Shown one piece after another: positions 39,672 through 49,212 of a stretch of 64,000 nucleotides of DNA. The stretch lies in contig JAEYKW010000015.1 in the NCBI GenBank assembly GCA_023408075.1, positions 62,001 to 126,000 on the forward strand. The letters are read 5' to 3'. Every line of letters starts with the position of its first letter. Within the stretch, counting starts at the first letter, position 1. Made by a program: the position numbers and the translations under genes. The notes under the pieces are model-generated. The model was not told the origin of the DNA and made no database searches. It saw only the letters and a list, made by a program, of their open reading frames with translations. The DNA is from Bacillota bacterium (GTDB lineage: Bacteria; Bacillota; Clostridia; Christensenellales; SZUA-584).

Positions 39672-41420
39672 TCACTTCTCCTTGGGAATGATAATTTCTA
39701 TCTCGGTATATTCGCCCGGTTCGCTGCGAATTTGAATCACCTCGTGATAGTTGCAATAGTAGCGTATACGCTCAATCGTCCCTTTGAGCCCAAAGCCGGA
39801 TAACTCGTCCTCACCCACGATTGTCGTTCCCGTCAGAATATCCGTAATCTGCTCCTGCGTCATGCCCACACCCGTATCATACACGGTGATATGCACCGCG
39901 CCGTCCTTTTCAAAGGCGCTGATACGAATAATCCCCTTCTCCCCCTTCAGCCTCACGCCATGGTAAAGGCTGTTTTCCACGAGCGGCTGCAGTATCAGCT
40001 TAGGGATAAGCGTGCCGAGTACACTCTCGTCAACGATGTACTCATCATCGAAAGCATCTCCATACCGCAGCTTTTGCAGTGCCAGATAGTCTTTGACAAT
40101 CAGTATCTCGCTGCGCAGCGGTATTTCTCTGCTGCCTTTGCTCAAGAAATTGCGGTAAAAGCTGCCGAGCGTCTCCAGCGCGTCATGCACGCTGGGCGCT
40201 TCGCTCTGCAGCGCCATATAGCTGATGGTTTCGAGAGAATTGTAGAGAAAGTGCGGCTTGATCTGTTCCTGCAGCGTGCGCATCTCCGCCTTGCGTATGC
40301 TGTTCTCCTTCTCAATGAGCTCGGCTATTAAATTGTTAATATGCACGATCATGCTGTTATAGCTGTGGGCTAAATTCCTGATTTCGTTGTTGGGCAGCGA
40401 CAGCTTGATTTCGTGCAGGTCTCCGTCTGTCCGCGTGTTTGTCATGGTTTCCGCAAGCAGGTCAATCGGGCGGGCGATGTTGCTCGATATAAAAGCGCCG
40501 CTCGCAAAAACGGATAAAACCACCGCCGTAATCAGTATGATAACCAGCAATATGGTTTCGCTGGACTGTATCGAGGCAGCCGTCACAACGCTTTTGCTGA
40601 TTTGCACAATCGGTAAATCCGGCGTGCTGTACGAACTCAAAATTTCTCTTTTTCCTTGCGAATTGACCTCTTGCCACTGAAAACCCCGGTTGACATCCTC
40701 AGCGTTAAACAGTCCTTTTAGGTCTTCATCGCCCCATAAATAATTGCCGTCTTTATCCATAAAACAGATCTGGCTGTCGGGGCTTAAGTCCTTCGCGGCC
40801 GTATACAGCACATTCGGATTCAGATTGATCACAAGCAAGCCGATTTCCTTCTGCGTTTCAATATCATAAATCAGGCGCATCATGGAAATAAGCAATATGC
40901 CGCTGCGCTTTGTGAAAGCCCCTCGTCCGTTGATGCTGAGTATAACCCCGCCCTTTGCGCTCAGTAACGGCTGGCGCCAGCTGTCTTCCTTGATGCGCTT
41001 TGTCTCCACATCGATCAGCCCCGAGCCGGTTCTCACAAACCGGTCATCCAGACGGAAAACGTAGACCGAATCCACATGGCTGTATATATTCGTGATGCTG
41101 ATAATGCCGTTGCTGACCGTCGTTTGGTTGAGTGTCTCGCTGTTTAAATAGTCAACAACCGCATTATTGAGCATGATCAGCCGCGACATTTCTTTGTAGC
41201 GGTCAAAATTCGATTTGATGTTGCTGCTGAGGCTCGTCATAGCAGTCTCGCTGTTCGAAACAGCGTTGTCCACGGAGGCGCGCACCATGATGACGATATA
41301 AGAAGTCACAAAAATCACACAAAACAGCGAAAATATGATTAAGAAAAAACGCCATGTCTTGCCTTTTAACGAGTGCTTCCTGTGCTGCTTCGATTCCATA
41401 GACTGCTTGAATGCCTTCAT
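39672..41420 (-). CDS. Sensor histidine kinase, YesM/LytS type
   Basis: 582-residue membrane kinase. A first membrane segment (FFLIIFSLFCVIFVTSYIVIM) lies near residue 25, an extracellular sensor to about 280, a second segment (SETILLVIILITAVVLSVFA) near 295, then HAMP, His_kinase with phosphoacceptor His390 in QIKPHFLYNS, and the HATPase domain (PLVENSLYHG, DTGVGM, GFGLKGTIERI). I start at MKAFKQS, where GGGAG lies eight bases upstream; a longer ATG start at 41465 has no ribosome binding site. It follows the importer genes after a terminator-like hairpin and pairs with the downstream response regulator. Confidence 0.9.
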   Translation of the reverse strand: MKAFKQSMESKQHRKHSLKGKTWRFFLIIFSLFCVIFVTSYIVIMVRASVDNAVSNSETAMTSLSSNIKSNFDRYKEMSRLIMLNNAVVDYLNSETLNQTTVSNGIISITNIYSHVDSVYVFRLDDRFVRTGSGLIDVETKRIKEDSWRQPLLSAKGGVILSINGRGAFTKRSGILLISMMRLIYDIETQKEIGLLVINLNPNVLYTAAKDLSPDSQICFMDKDGNYLWGDEDLKGLFNAEDVNRGFQWQEVNSQGKREILSSYSTPDLPIVQISKSVVTAASIQSSETILLVIILITAVVLSVFASGAFISSNIARPIDLLAETMTNTRTDGDLHEIKLSLPNNEIRNLAHSYNSMIVHINNLIAELIEKENSIRKAEMRTLQEQIKPHFLYNSLETISYMALQSEAPSVHDALETLGSFYRNFLSKGSREIPLRSEILIVKDYLALQKLRYGDAFDDEYIVDESVLGTLIPKLILQPLVENSLYHGVRLKGEKGIIRISAFEKDGAVHITVYDTGVGMTQEQITDILTGTTIVGEDELSGFGLKGTIERIRYYCNYHEVIQIRSEPGEYTEIEIIIPKEK

Positions 41421-41503
41421 AAGAAAATCTCCCAATGTAGCACCAGCTTTATGATTTTCTTTCATTATAACAACAATAATCCATACTTAAAACATATTTG
41501 TAC

Positions 41504-41532
41504 AAGCGTAAATGCACTGAGCATTTACGCTT
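41504..41532 (-). terminator. Hairpin between importer and kinase genes
   Basis: Twelve-base perfect arms AAGCGTAAATGC/GCATTTACGCTT around five bases lie 16 bases after the MalG-type permease stop. The following U-run is weak, so it is probably a partial terminator that lowers expression of the kinase, regulator and ATPase. Confidence 0.6.
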
Positions 41533-41547
41533 GCAGTCTTAGCATCC

Positions 41548-42423
41548 TCAGCCTTTAATGGCTCCGGCGCTCACACTCTCGTGAATCTTCTTGCTTAAGA
41601 AGGCGTACACAAATATCATCGGAAAAGTGGCCAGCACGAGCGACGCTCCGATCGGGCCCCAATCTCTCGTATACGACCCGGACAGCGTCTGTATCCCCAC
41701 CGTCAGCGTGCGGAATTCGGATTTGCTGATGAATATCAGCGCAAACATCAACTCGTTCCATGCCTGTATGAATGTGAATATGCCCACGGTGGCCACGGAA
41801 GGCCTCATCATCGGGAAGATCACGTGCCGGAATATACGCCACACACCGCAGCCGTCAATACAGGCCGCTTCATCGAGTTCCTTGGGAATCTCCTGCATGA
41901 ACCCGATAAAAATCAGAATGGCGACGGATAACGCAAACGCCGTATACGGTATGATCAGCGATTGGTATGAATCCAGCATCTTAAGCTTTGAGAGCACGAT
42001 GAATATGGGCAGAATCGACGCGTGGATCGGCATCGTCATGCCGAGTATCACCATGTGATTCGCCACTTTGCGCCCTTTCCAAATCATGCGCGTCAGTGCA
42101 AACGCCGCCATCATACCGATCACGATGGTGAGGACAATGGTCAAGCCCGTCACAATAATACTGTTGATAAAAAAGCCGCCCAAGTTGTGCACACCCAGCA
42201 CTGTCTCATAGTTGGACCAGAGCCAATCGTTCGGCAGCCCAAGCACATTTTCGCCGAAAATTTCGGCATTGCTTTTAAGAGAGAAGGTGAACATCCAGTA
42301 AAGCGGAAATATGTTGATCAAAAACCAAAGGATCAGCAAGCCATAGACGAGGACCTCTTTGGTGACCCACTTCTTTGAATGCCTGATATGAATGTCCCTT
42401 GTTTTAAAAAGCTGAAGCTTCAA
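41548..42423 (-). CDS. Carbohydrate ABC transporter permease (MalG type)
   Basis: 291-residue CUT1 permease with six predicted transmembrane segments and an EAA loop at PKELDEAACIDGCGVWRIF. The start is TTG: GGAGGTG lies seven bases before it inside the end of the upstream permease gene, and its stop codon is only two bases from the TTG. An N-terminal basic segment (RHSKKWVTKE) precedes the first membrane helix. It pairs with the MalF-type permease upstream and needs an ATPase, most likely the MsmK-type protein at 37570. Confidence 0.92.
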   Translation of the reverse strand: MKLQLFKTRDIHIRHSKKWVTKEVLVYGLLILWFLINIFPLYWMFTFSLKSNAEIFGENVLGLPNDWLWSNYETVLGVHNLGGFFINSIIVTGLTIVLTIVIGMMAAFALTRMIWKGRKVANHMVILGMTMPIHASILPIFIVLSKLKMLDSYQSLIIPYTAFALSVAILIFIGFMQEIPKELDEAACIDGCGVWRIFRHVIFPMMRPSVATVGIFTFIQAWNELMFALIFISKSEFRTLTVGIQTLSGSYTRDWGPIGASLVLATFPMIFVYAFLSKKIHESVSAGAIKG

Positions 42424-42424
42424 A

Positions 42425-43306
42425 TCAGTCCACCTCCGTTTTGAAAGATTTTCTAATGATCACAGCAACAATCATGCACAATATGATCAGCAGCACGGCG
42501 ATCGCGCTGCCGAGCCCATACTGGTTTCTCAAGAACATTCTTGAATAGAGCAGCGTACTCGGCACTTCGGTTGCGTGGGCAGGCCCGCCGCCGGTCAGTA
42601 TGTAAACCATATCGAATATTTTGAGTGACCCGGTCACGGAAATGATGAGGCATACACGAAGGACAGGCTTTATCAGCGGTATGATGATTTTTCTGTTGAC
42701 CTGCGATTCGGTCGCGCCGTCGATCAGCGCCGCTTCTTTGATTTCGTTCGGTACCCCTTGTATGCCCGCGTACAGCAGCAGCATATGATAGCCCGTGAAC
42801 TGCCACATCGTCGGAATAAACGCCGCCACGAGCGCGGTGCCTCTGTCTCCGAGCCAGGCTGTCGTCCAGGAATCCAGCCCGACACCGCTTAACCCCATGT
42901 TGAGCAGGCCGTAATCGGGGTTGTATATTTTAAGCCATAGCTGGCCGATCACGACGGTAGACAGCAAAACCGGTATGAAGTATACGGAAAGAAACATGCG
43001 GCTGCCTCTTCTCCCCTTTGCGAGCAGCAGTGCCAGCAGCAGTGAAAAAGGCAATTGTATCAGCACGGAAGCGAGCATGTACAGCACCGCGTTGAGCAGC
43101 GCCTGCGGGAAATTCAGCGTCGAATTTGTAAACAGCTCCACATAATTCTCAAAGCCGATAAACTTCATCTCCGACATCCCGTCCCAATCTTGCAGGCTGT
43201 AGTATGTGGACATGATGATCGGTATGATGATAATGCCGATAAACAGGATCGCAGCGGGGAGCAGGAATAATGCAATGGCCATTTTGTTTTTATAAATTTT
43301 GTTCAT
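42425..43306 (-). CDS. Carbohydrate ABC transporter permease (MalF type)
   Basis: 293-residue CUT1 permease. The first membrane segment is IALFLLPAAILFIGIIIIPII near residue 10, and the EAA loop reads PNEIKEAALIDGATESQV. GGAGG nine bases before ATG supports the start. It lies between a binding-protein gene, separated by a strong intercistronic hairpin, and the MalG-type partner two bases downstream. It forms half of the transport channel for the second oligosaccharide importer. Confidence 0.92.
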   Translation of the reverse strand: MNKIYKNKMAIALFLLPAAILFIGIIIIPIIMSTYYSLQDWDGMSEMKFIGFENYVELFTNSTLNFPQALLNAVLYMLASVLIQLPFSLLLALLLAKGRRGSRMFLSVYFIPVLLSTVVIGQLWLKIYNPDYGLLNMGLSGVGLDSWTTAWLGDRGTALVAAFIPTMWQFTGYHMLLLYAGIQGVPNEIKEAALIDGATESQVNRKIIIPLIKPVLRVCLIISVTGSLKIFDMVYILTGGGPAHATEVPSTLLYSRMFLRNQYGLGSAIAVLLIILCMIVAVIIRKSFKTEVD

Positions 43307-43346
43307 AAGTCATTTCCTCCCTGTTCGCAATGCGACTTTTAGAGCA

Positions 43347-43377
43347 GCGGCCTCCCGGCTATTGCCGGGGAGGCCGC
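43347..43377 (-). terminator. Intercistronic hairpin after the second binding-protein gene
   Basis: GCGGCCTCCC-GGC and GCC-GGGAGGCCGC arms, with one bulged C, around an AATA loop form a very GC-rich stem between the binding-protein stop (43419) and permease start (43306). The following U-run is poor, so a message-stabilising or attenuating role is likely, as in the first importer operon. Confidence 0.65.
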
Positions 43378-43418
43378 GATAAGCTCACCGTTCATATTGC
43401 GTCCAACAAAACGTGCCG

Positions 43419-44747
43419 TTACACACCCAGTTGAGCAGCGATGTTTGCCACGAATTCCTCAGGTGTAATGTCCCCCAAGTAAAGCTGCTGCAGGTTTTCA
43501 AGATACACACCCGCGTCTTCGGATTCCATCAGCGTGTCAATCCAAAGCGTGAACGAGGTGGCATCCCGAACCAGAGCCGCGATCTCCTGAGTCTGCGATC
43601 TCACAGAGCTTGCGTCATAGTCAACCTGCCATGCAGCAAGGCCGCTGCCCGACAGGTATGCATACTTTGATATATTCTTGCAGATCTCGAACATCGCTTC
43701 TGTCGCCTCCGCCGGATACTTCGTGGAAGCCGAAACCATCAGCGAATCGGACGAGCCGCCCATGAAATCGGTGGTCTTCGCCGTGCTCGAATTCAACACA
43801 GGGATCGTCACAAAACCAAAGTCTTCGGGGTTCTTGGATTTCGTATAGAAGTCGCTGACCATCCAGCTGCCCGTGATGTACATGGGCTCTTTACCATCGT
43901 AGAAGGTCTGGGTCGCTTCGTCGTTATTCAGGGCCACCGCATCCGGGCTGTAAGCACCCATCGCCACGAGCTCAGCAAATTTTTTGGAGGCATCAAGGAA
44001 TCCGGGAGAATTGTAGCTGACTGTGCCATCCTTGGTCAGGCAGCTCTGAAGCGCATCCGGGCCAACCGACTTGAGCGTTAATGCGTCATGAGTCATGCAC
44101 AGGTTCCAGATGTCCTTGGCACTGATGCCGAACGGAACGATGCCGTTGTCGATAAACGTCTGGCAGGCATTCTTAAGCTCTTCGAACGTTGTCGGCGGCT
44201 TGAGGCCGTACTGCTCGAACATCGCCTTGTTGTAGAACAACAGTGACACGTTGATCGTATAGACCGAGCCATACACTTTGTCGCCGTACGTCAGATTTTT
44301 CATCATCACTTCGGGCAGAACATCGGCATAATTTGCATACGCGTCATCAACACACAGCACGCGGCCGGCATCCACAAAAGGCTGGGAGAATCCGCCGCCC
44401 CAGGTGAAGAAGATGTCCGGAAGTTCATTGGCAGCCACAGCGGATTTGAGCTTCGTCTTGTACGATTCGTTTTCGAATGTCTCATATTCGATCTTGACAT
44501 TCGGATGATCGGCTTCGTACTGCGCAATCGCATCGAGGTAAGGCTGATAGTAGTTGTCGCTCTCTGTCGCAATGCTCCAAAGCGTCAGCGTGATCTGTTC
44601 GCCGGACTCCTCTGCGGACGCCTCTTCGGAGGGAGCAACAGATTCAGAGTCCTGTGCGGGCTCGGTGCTCGCGGTCTCCTGCGGCGCACAAGCCGTCAAC
44701 GGAACGATAACCAGCAGCGCAAGCAAAAAGGCAATGACTTTTTTCAT
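43419..44747 (-). CDS. Extracellular sugar-binding lipoprotein (SBP family 1)
   Basis: 442-residue binding lipoprotein. The signal ends in lipobox LTAC (Cys20), followed by an acidic Ser/Glu-rich tether to about residue 50. Family marks are IEYETFENESYKTKLK, DIFFTWGGGFSQPF, VSLLFYNKAMFEQYGL and EPMYITGSWMVSDFY, typical of xylo- or gluco-oligosaccharide-binding proteins. AGGAGG lies eleven bases before ATG; a longer reading frame extends upstream but lacks a ribosome binding site. It is the first gene of the second importer. A TATAAC element near 44825 on the minus strand with a poor -35 suggests an activated promoter. Confidence 0.92.
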   Translation of the reverse strand: MKKVIAFLLALLVIVPLTACAPQETASTEPAQDSESVAPSEEASAEESGEQITLTLWSIATESDNYYQPYLDAIAQYEADHPNVKIEYETFENESYKTKLKSAVAANELPDIFFTWGGGFSQPFVDAGRVLCVDDAYANYADVLPEVMMKNLTYGDKVYGSVYTINVSLLFYNKAMFEQYGLKPPTTFEELKNACQTFIDNGIVPFGISAKDIWNLCMTHDALTLKSVGPDALQSCLTKDGTVSYNSPGFLDASKKFAELVAMGAYSPDAVALNNDEATQTFYDGKEPMYITGSWMVSDFYTKSKNPEDFGFVTIPVLNSSTAKTTDFMGGSSDSLMVSASTKYPAEATEAMFEICKNISKYAYLSGSGLAAWQVDYDASSVRSQTQEIAALVRDATSFTLWIDTLMESEDAGVYLENLQQLYLGDITPEEFVANIAAQLGV

Positions 44748-44918
44748 GGATTGACTTTCCTCCTTATTTGTTTGTGATGCCCTGATTGTATGCGTTGGGC
44801 GAATGACAGTAAATGTTATATCATTACCACTTGGTGTACTTTTTTTACACGTGAATGGGAAGCAAAGCACTTCCCTTACTTTCCCCAAGTAAAAAAAAAC
44901 CACATTTCCGATAACAAA

Positions 44919-44946
44919 CGAACACACCGTATTGCCGATGTGTTCG
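44919..44946 (-). terminator. Terminator after the GH3 gene
   Basis: CGAACACA/TGTGTTCG arms around twelve bases lie 31 bases after the GH3 stop, followed on the minus strand by TTTGTTATC. It separates the GH3 gene from the second importer operon. Confidence 0.6.
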
Positions 44947-44976
44947 TTTTCTTGAATATAACAGTTTGTGAAATTT

Positions 44977-47067
44977 CTATAAGCCGATTGGCAGGCTGGC
45001 GCATTCGCTTCCCGTCAGGCGGCAGCTTAATGCATCGGGCTGGCTGATGCCGGCAAAAAGCGTAAAGCTGCGGCTGTCCACGAACCGGCGTCCGGACTCA
45101 TCAACAACCTCAAACGCCGACGGCGGCAGTGCCAGCGTCAGGCTGACCGTTTCGCCTTTTTTAATATGGATGCGCTTAAAGCCGCAGAGCTTGTGATTGG
45201 TGACTGCCCATTTGGACTCGTTGTCGCGGATGTAAAGCTGAACGACTTCATCCGTATCATAATCGCCGGTATTCTGCGCCTGCAAACGCACGGTGCCGTC
45301 TGCGGCGTCATAGCTCAAATCGCTGCAAACCACTTTGGAATAGGTGAGGCCGAATCCGAACGGGTAGAGCACATTGTCCGTCGCATACCGGTAAGTACGG
45401 CCTGCCATTGAATAATCATTGAAATCCGGCAGTTTGTCGGCGGATTCGTAGAATGTGACCGGAAGCTTGCCCGAAGGCGACACATCGCCGAACAGGATTT
45501 CGGCCAGCGCTTTGCCGCCGAGCTGCCCCGGATACCAGGCTTGAATAATCGCGTTCGCTTTGTCTGCGTGCGGGTTTACCGAGCTGCCGCAAGCCATCAC
45601 AATCACGGTCGGCTTGCCGACACTGAGCACCTTGTCAATAAGAATGCGCTGGCTTTCCGGCAATTTGATATCCACCTTGTCGCCCGACGCAAAAGCATTG
45701 CCCGTGTCGCCCTCTTCCCCCTCAATCGTCGCGTCGTAGCCCACGCAGAGCACCACGACATCCGATTTTTCCGCAACGGTCAGCGCTTCCGCATAGCCGT
45801 CGCCGGGCTGGGACAGCGGCTGCAGCATATCCTTAAACAGGTGGCAGCCTTCCGAATAATAAACTCTGCCGTCAAATGCGGCTCTGATGCCGTCCAGGAA
45901 GGTCACATACTCGTCCGCAGTTCCGTAATAGTTGCCGCGCAGCGCATCAATGCTCGCGGCATTGGGCCCGATGATGCCGATGGACTTCAGCGATGTTTTT
46001 TGAAGCGGGAGCATGCCGTCGTTTTTAAGCAGCACCATGGCCTTGCGCGCGCAGTCGAGCGACACCGCCTTGTGCGCGGCGCTGCTCACCACGTCGTAGC
46101 CGATGGCGTCATAGTCGCAGGAGTCATCCAGCATGCCGAGGCGCGCCCGCGTTCTCATCAGGTGCACAGCCGCTTTCGTGATGTCTTCCTCAGTGATCAG
46201 CCCCTCGTTGAGCGCGATGAGCAGATTTAAATACGCATTGCCGCAGTTGCAGTCGCACCCGGCTTTGAGCGCCATCGCGACAGATTCCGGCATTGTTGAC
46301 GTGACCATATGCCCGGTGTGAAAATCACGGATCGCCCAGCAGTCGGACACAAAATAGCCTTCAAAGCCCCATTCCTTGAGCTTGCCCATCAGATAGGTGC
46401 TTGCGCAGGCCGGTTCCCCGTTCAGGCGGTTGTAGGCGCCCATCACGCCCTCCACCTTCGCTTCCTTCACCAGCGCCTTAAAAGCGGGCAGATATGTCTC
46501 ATTCAAATCCTTTTCGGATATTTTGGCATTAAACCGGTGCCTTGACTCCTCCGGACCGCTGTGCCCCGCGAAGTGCTTCGCGCACGCCGCTGCTTTTAAG
46601 TACTTGCCGTCGCCCTGAAACCCCTTCACAAAAGCAATGCCGAGGCGCGATGTGAGATAAGGGTCTTCCCCGTAGGTTTCCTGCCCGCGGCCCCAGCGCG
46701 GGTCGCGGAAGATATTGATGTTGGGCGTCCACATGGTGAGGCCTTTGTAAATGTCCCTGTCGCCGTGCTTGCGGCTTTCATTGTATTTGGCGCGCGTTTC
46801 ATGCGCACAGACCTGCGCGACGGCGAAGAGGGTATCTGTATCAAACATGGCCGCGAGGGCAATGGCCTGCGGAAACATCGTGGCTGTACCGGCTCTTGCA
46901 ACGCCGTGCAGCGTCTCGTTCCACCAGTTGTAGGCAGGCAGCCCCAAACGTTCTATGGCGAGCGCGTCGTAACGGAGTTGTGCCGCCTTTTCTTCCACGG
47001 TCATGTTGGATACGATGTCCTCTGCGCGTTCCTGCGCAGACAAATTGGAGTCCTTGTATTTTTCCAT
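44977..47067 (-). CDS. GH3 family beta-glycosidase
   Basis: 696-residue intracellular glycosidase of family GH3 (beta-glucosidase or beta-xylosidase). The nucleophile is Asp242 in FVSDCWAI; substrate-binding KHFAGHSG near residue 167 and GRGQETYGEDPYL near 125 are conserved. The second alpha/beta domain (VVVLCVGYDATIEGEEGD) and a C-terminal fibronectin-III-like domain (YSKVVCSDLSYD) are complete. There is no PA14 insert and no signal peptide. AGGGG lies eight bases before ATG; a GTG three codons earlier is less well placed. It follows the LacI-type gene by 11 bases and is probably repressed by it. It would hydrolyse oligosaccharides brought in by the importer encoded just downstream. Confidence 0.92.
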   Translation of the reverse strand: MEKYKDSNLSAQERAEDIVSNMTVEEKAAQLRYDALAIERLGLPAYNWWNETLHGVARAGTATMFPQAIALAAMFDTDTLFAVAQVCAHETRAKYNESRKHGDRDIYKGLTMWTPNINIFRDPRWGRGQETYGEDPYLTSRLGIAFVKGFQGDGKYLKAAACAKHFAGHSGPEESRHRFNAKISEKDLNETYLPAFKALVKEAKVEGVMGAYNRLNGEPACASTYLMGKLKEWGFEGYFVSDCWAIRDFHTGHMVTSTMPESVAMALKAGCDCNCGNAYLNLLIALNEGLITEEDITKAAVHLMRTRARLGMLDDSCDYDAIGYDVVSSAAHKAVSLDCARKAMVLLKNDGMLPLQKTSLKSIGIIGPNAASIDALRGNYYGTADEYVTFLDGIRAAFDGRVYYSEGCHLFKDMLQPLSQPGDGYAEALTVAEKSDVVVLCVGYDATIEGEEGDTGNAFASGDKVDIKLPESQRILIDKVLSVGKPTVIVMACGSSVNPHADKANAIIQAWYPGQLGGKALAEILFGDVSPSGKLPVTFYESADKLPDFNDYSMAGRTYRYATDNVLYPFGFGLTYSKVVCSDLSYDAADGTVRLQAQNTGDYDTDEVVQLYIRDNESKWAVTNHKLCGFKRIHIKKGETVSLTLALPPSAFEVVDESGRRFVDSRSFTLFAGISQPDALSCRLTGSECASLPIGL

Positions 47068-47078
47068 CTCGCACACCC

Positions 47079-48092
47079 CTATCTAATTTGTTTGCTGCTG
47101 CTGCCAACCAGCAGCTGCGGCTCCAGTATGATGTTCTCAGGCCTTTTCACCGAATCAAGGCCCAGAATCTGTTTGATCAGACATTCGGCGGCTTTGGCCC
47201 CCATGCCGGTGGTATCCTGACGGATGGTGGTGAGCTTCGGGCTCGAGAGCTGCGTGATCTCAATGCCGTCGAACCCCACGATGGACATATCGTCAGGAAT
47301 TCTGAGCCCCGCTTCCTGCAAAGCCTCAATTGCGCCGATTGCGCTGAAGTCGTCGCTCGCAATCACGGCGGTAGGGCGCTTTTTGCGGGCAAGCACCTCC
47401 TGCATGGAGCGGTACCCGCCCTGTATCGAGTAGTATTTCGACTGCACCATCTGCTCCAGCCCGAGCGTTTGTCCTTTTCTCTCCATGGCTTTTTTGAGCC
47501 CGTTGATGCGCATGCTCGTTATGTAGCTGGGCTCGCCGTGCATGAAGACGATGTCGCGGTGTCCGAGATTAAACAGATGGTTATAAAGCAGAATCATGCT
47601 CTTTTCGCTGTCTGTCGTTACACAGTTGATTGTGGCATCCGAGTAATCAATCGCAATTTTGGGCAGATCGGATTCGATGAGCTCTCTTGTGTCCTTAGAT
47701 GTGAAATCGGTATTGAAAATAAATACGCCGTCGGTTTTCCTGTAGCGGCAGTGCCCGTAATAAGACAGGCCCATTTTGCCCACTTGATTGGAAATAAAGA
47801 CGATGTCGTAACCGTGTCTTTCCACGACGTTTTTGAAGCTTTCGAGTATGCTGGCAAAAAGATAATGACGCAGGCCCAATTCCGAGCCGTCCTGACACAA
47901 TATACCGATTGTCCATGAACGGTTTTTGCTTAAGCCTTTTGCACGGCCGTCCGGTATATAATTCATCCGGGTGGCAGCCTGCCTGATTTTGTTGCGTGTG
48001 GCCACGCTGACGTCGGACGCGCCGCTGAGCGCCTTGGATACGGTCGCTGGAGATAACCCGCAGAGTTTCGCAATATCGTAGATCGTTGCCAA
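47079..48092 (-). CDS. LacI-family transcriptional regulator
   Basis: 337-residue repressor. The N-terminal helix-turn-helix and hinge (IYDIAKLCGLSPATVSKALSG, MNYIPDGRAKGL) cover 1-60, followed by a periplasmic-binding-like effector domain (IAIDYSDATINCVTTDSEKS, IASDDFSAIGAIEALQEAGL, TIRQDTTGMGAKA). The start is TTG with GGAGGTG five bases upstream. A 14-base palindromic operator overlaps the region just before this ribosome binding site, so it represses itself and the co-transcribed GH3 gene. The inducer is probably the sugar released or imported. Confidence 0.92.
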   Translation of the reverse strand: MATIYDIAKLCGLSPATVSKALSGASDVSVATRNKIRQAATRMNYIPDGRAKGLSKNRSWTIGILCQDGSELGLRHYLFASILESFKNVVERHGYDIVFISNQVGKMGLSYYGHCRYRKTDGVFIFNTDFTSKDTRELIESDLPKIAIDYSDATINCVTTDSEKSMILLYNHLFNLGHRDIVFMHGEPSYITSMRINGLKKAMERKGQTLGLEQMVQSKYYSIQGGYRSMQEVLARKKRPTAVIASDDFSAIGAIEALQEAGLRIPDDMSIVGFDGIEITQLSSPKLTTIRQDTTGMGAKAAECLIKQILGLDSVKRPENIILEPQLLVGSSSKQIR

Positions 48093-48103
48093 AATCCCAC
48101 CTC

Positions 48104-48117
48104 CGAAACCGGTTTCG
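48104..48117. promoter_or_regulatory. LacI-type operator
   Basis: CGAAACCGGTTTCG is a perfect 14-base palindrome with the central CG typical of LacI-family operators. It lies between the predicted transcription start (about 48121) and the ribosome binding site of the LacI gene itself, so bound repressor would block transcription and possibly initiation of translation. Confidence 0.75.
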
Positions 48118-48127
48118 ATTTGTTGTT

Positions 48128-48156
48128 ATACTATCACACTTATGAATGAATGTCAA
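48128..48156 (-). promoter_or_regulatory. Promoter of the LacI-GH3 operon
   Basis: On the minus strand a perfect TTGACA (48156-48151) and TAGTAT (48133-48128) are spaced by 17 bases. The LacI-type operator lies about 10 bases downstream of the -10. Confidence 0.7.
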
Positions 48157-48333
48157 TATCTACAATTCACGGATTGAGTCACATAAATTGTATCACCCGC
48201 TTTTTAGAAAATGACAGAAAAAGATGTCCCCGCCATCTGGCCATCTTCGCCGCAGATTGGAGACATCATGGAAATACATTGTTTATTTATGGAGCTTATG
48301 ATGCTGGCATAGACGCACGACGTTGCTTCGCGC

Positions 48334-49056
48334 TTATATCTGGTCATACCCCGTTGACCACGGGACGATGTCCTTCACGACCATACGGCTGCTCGACTTC
48401 AGCAGAAACAGCGCGCAGTCCGCAATATCCTCGGGCAGCATCCATTGCGACGGGCCGCAGGGCATATCCTGTCCGCGCAGCATTTCGGTGTCCGTCACGC
48501 CCGGATAGATGGTGGATACCTTGACGCCATAGCCTTTGGCTTCCTGATACAGCGCCTCCGACATGCCCATCACGCCGTACTTGGATACACTGTAGCTCGT
48601 CACCCCGGGCTTGGCCCCGAACGCGACCGTGGAGGAAATATTGATGATGTAGCCGCCGCCGGTATTGTTTTGCATGAGCGCCAGCGCGCCCTGCGCGAGA
48701 AAAAACTGCGCCTTTAAATTGACATCCATCGTGGCGTCCCATTGCTCTTCCGTTACGCCCGCAATGCCGTCGTTATAAATAACGCCCGCGTTGTTGATCA
48801 GTATATCGACGGTGCCGAACGCGTTTTCTGCGGCGCTCAGCAGTTCTTTGATATCGGCCATGCGCCGCAAATCAACGGCAGCCGTCTCGCACCGGGCGCC
48901 CAGCGCCTGTGCCTGCGCTTTCAGCCCGTATAAGAGCTGTTCGTCTCGCGCCCCCGCCACAATATTGCAGCCTTCTTTGGCAAGCGCAAGCGCGAGGCTT
49001 CTGCCGATACCCCGGCTCGCGCCGGTTATGATTGCCGTTTTGTTTTTCAGTTCCAT
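48334..49056 (-). CDS. Short-chain dehydrogenase/reductase
   Basis: 240-residue NAD(P)-dependent SDR. The cofactor motif is TGASRGIG (residues 12-19), the structural NNAG is at 88-91, Ser of the triad lies in ISSTV and Tyr-Lys in YSVSK. Ends at DIVPWSTGYDQI. GAGGGCGG lies just before ATG. It is the last gene of the long right-hand run, 156 bases after the dihydrolipoyl dehydrogenase gene, so it may use the same promoter. It probably oxidises or reduces a sugar, sugar acid or keto intermediate, but its substrate is not predictable from sequence. Confidence 0.9.
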   Translation of the reverse strand: MELKNKTAIITGASRGIGRSLALALAKEGCNIVAGARDEQLLYGLKAQAQALGARCETAAVDLRRMADIKELLSAAENAFGTVDILINNAGVIYNDGIAGVTEEQWDATMDVNLKAQFFLAQGALALMQNNTGGGYIINISSTVAFGAKPGVTSYSVSKYGVMGMSEALYQEAKGYGVKVSTIYPGVTDTEMLRGQDMPCGPSQWMLPEDIADCALFLLKSSSRMVVKDIVPWSTGYDQI

Positions 49057-49212
49057 ATCCGCCCTCTTTTAAAGCACTGATTTATTGAGTGACTGGGTTC
49101 TTTCGATCTGCGAGGTGCAAAATCTTAAAACAGCGGCGCTATTCTAAGATTGCAGTGACACAACAGAACAAAAACCGTTAAGATCGTTGACTGAATGCAT
49201 CTGCGATTTCCG

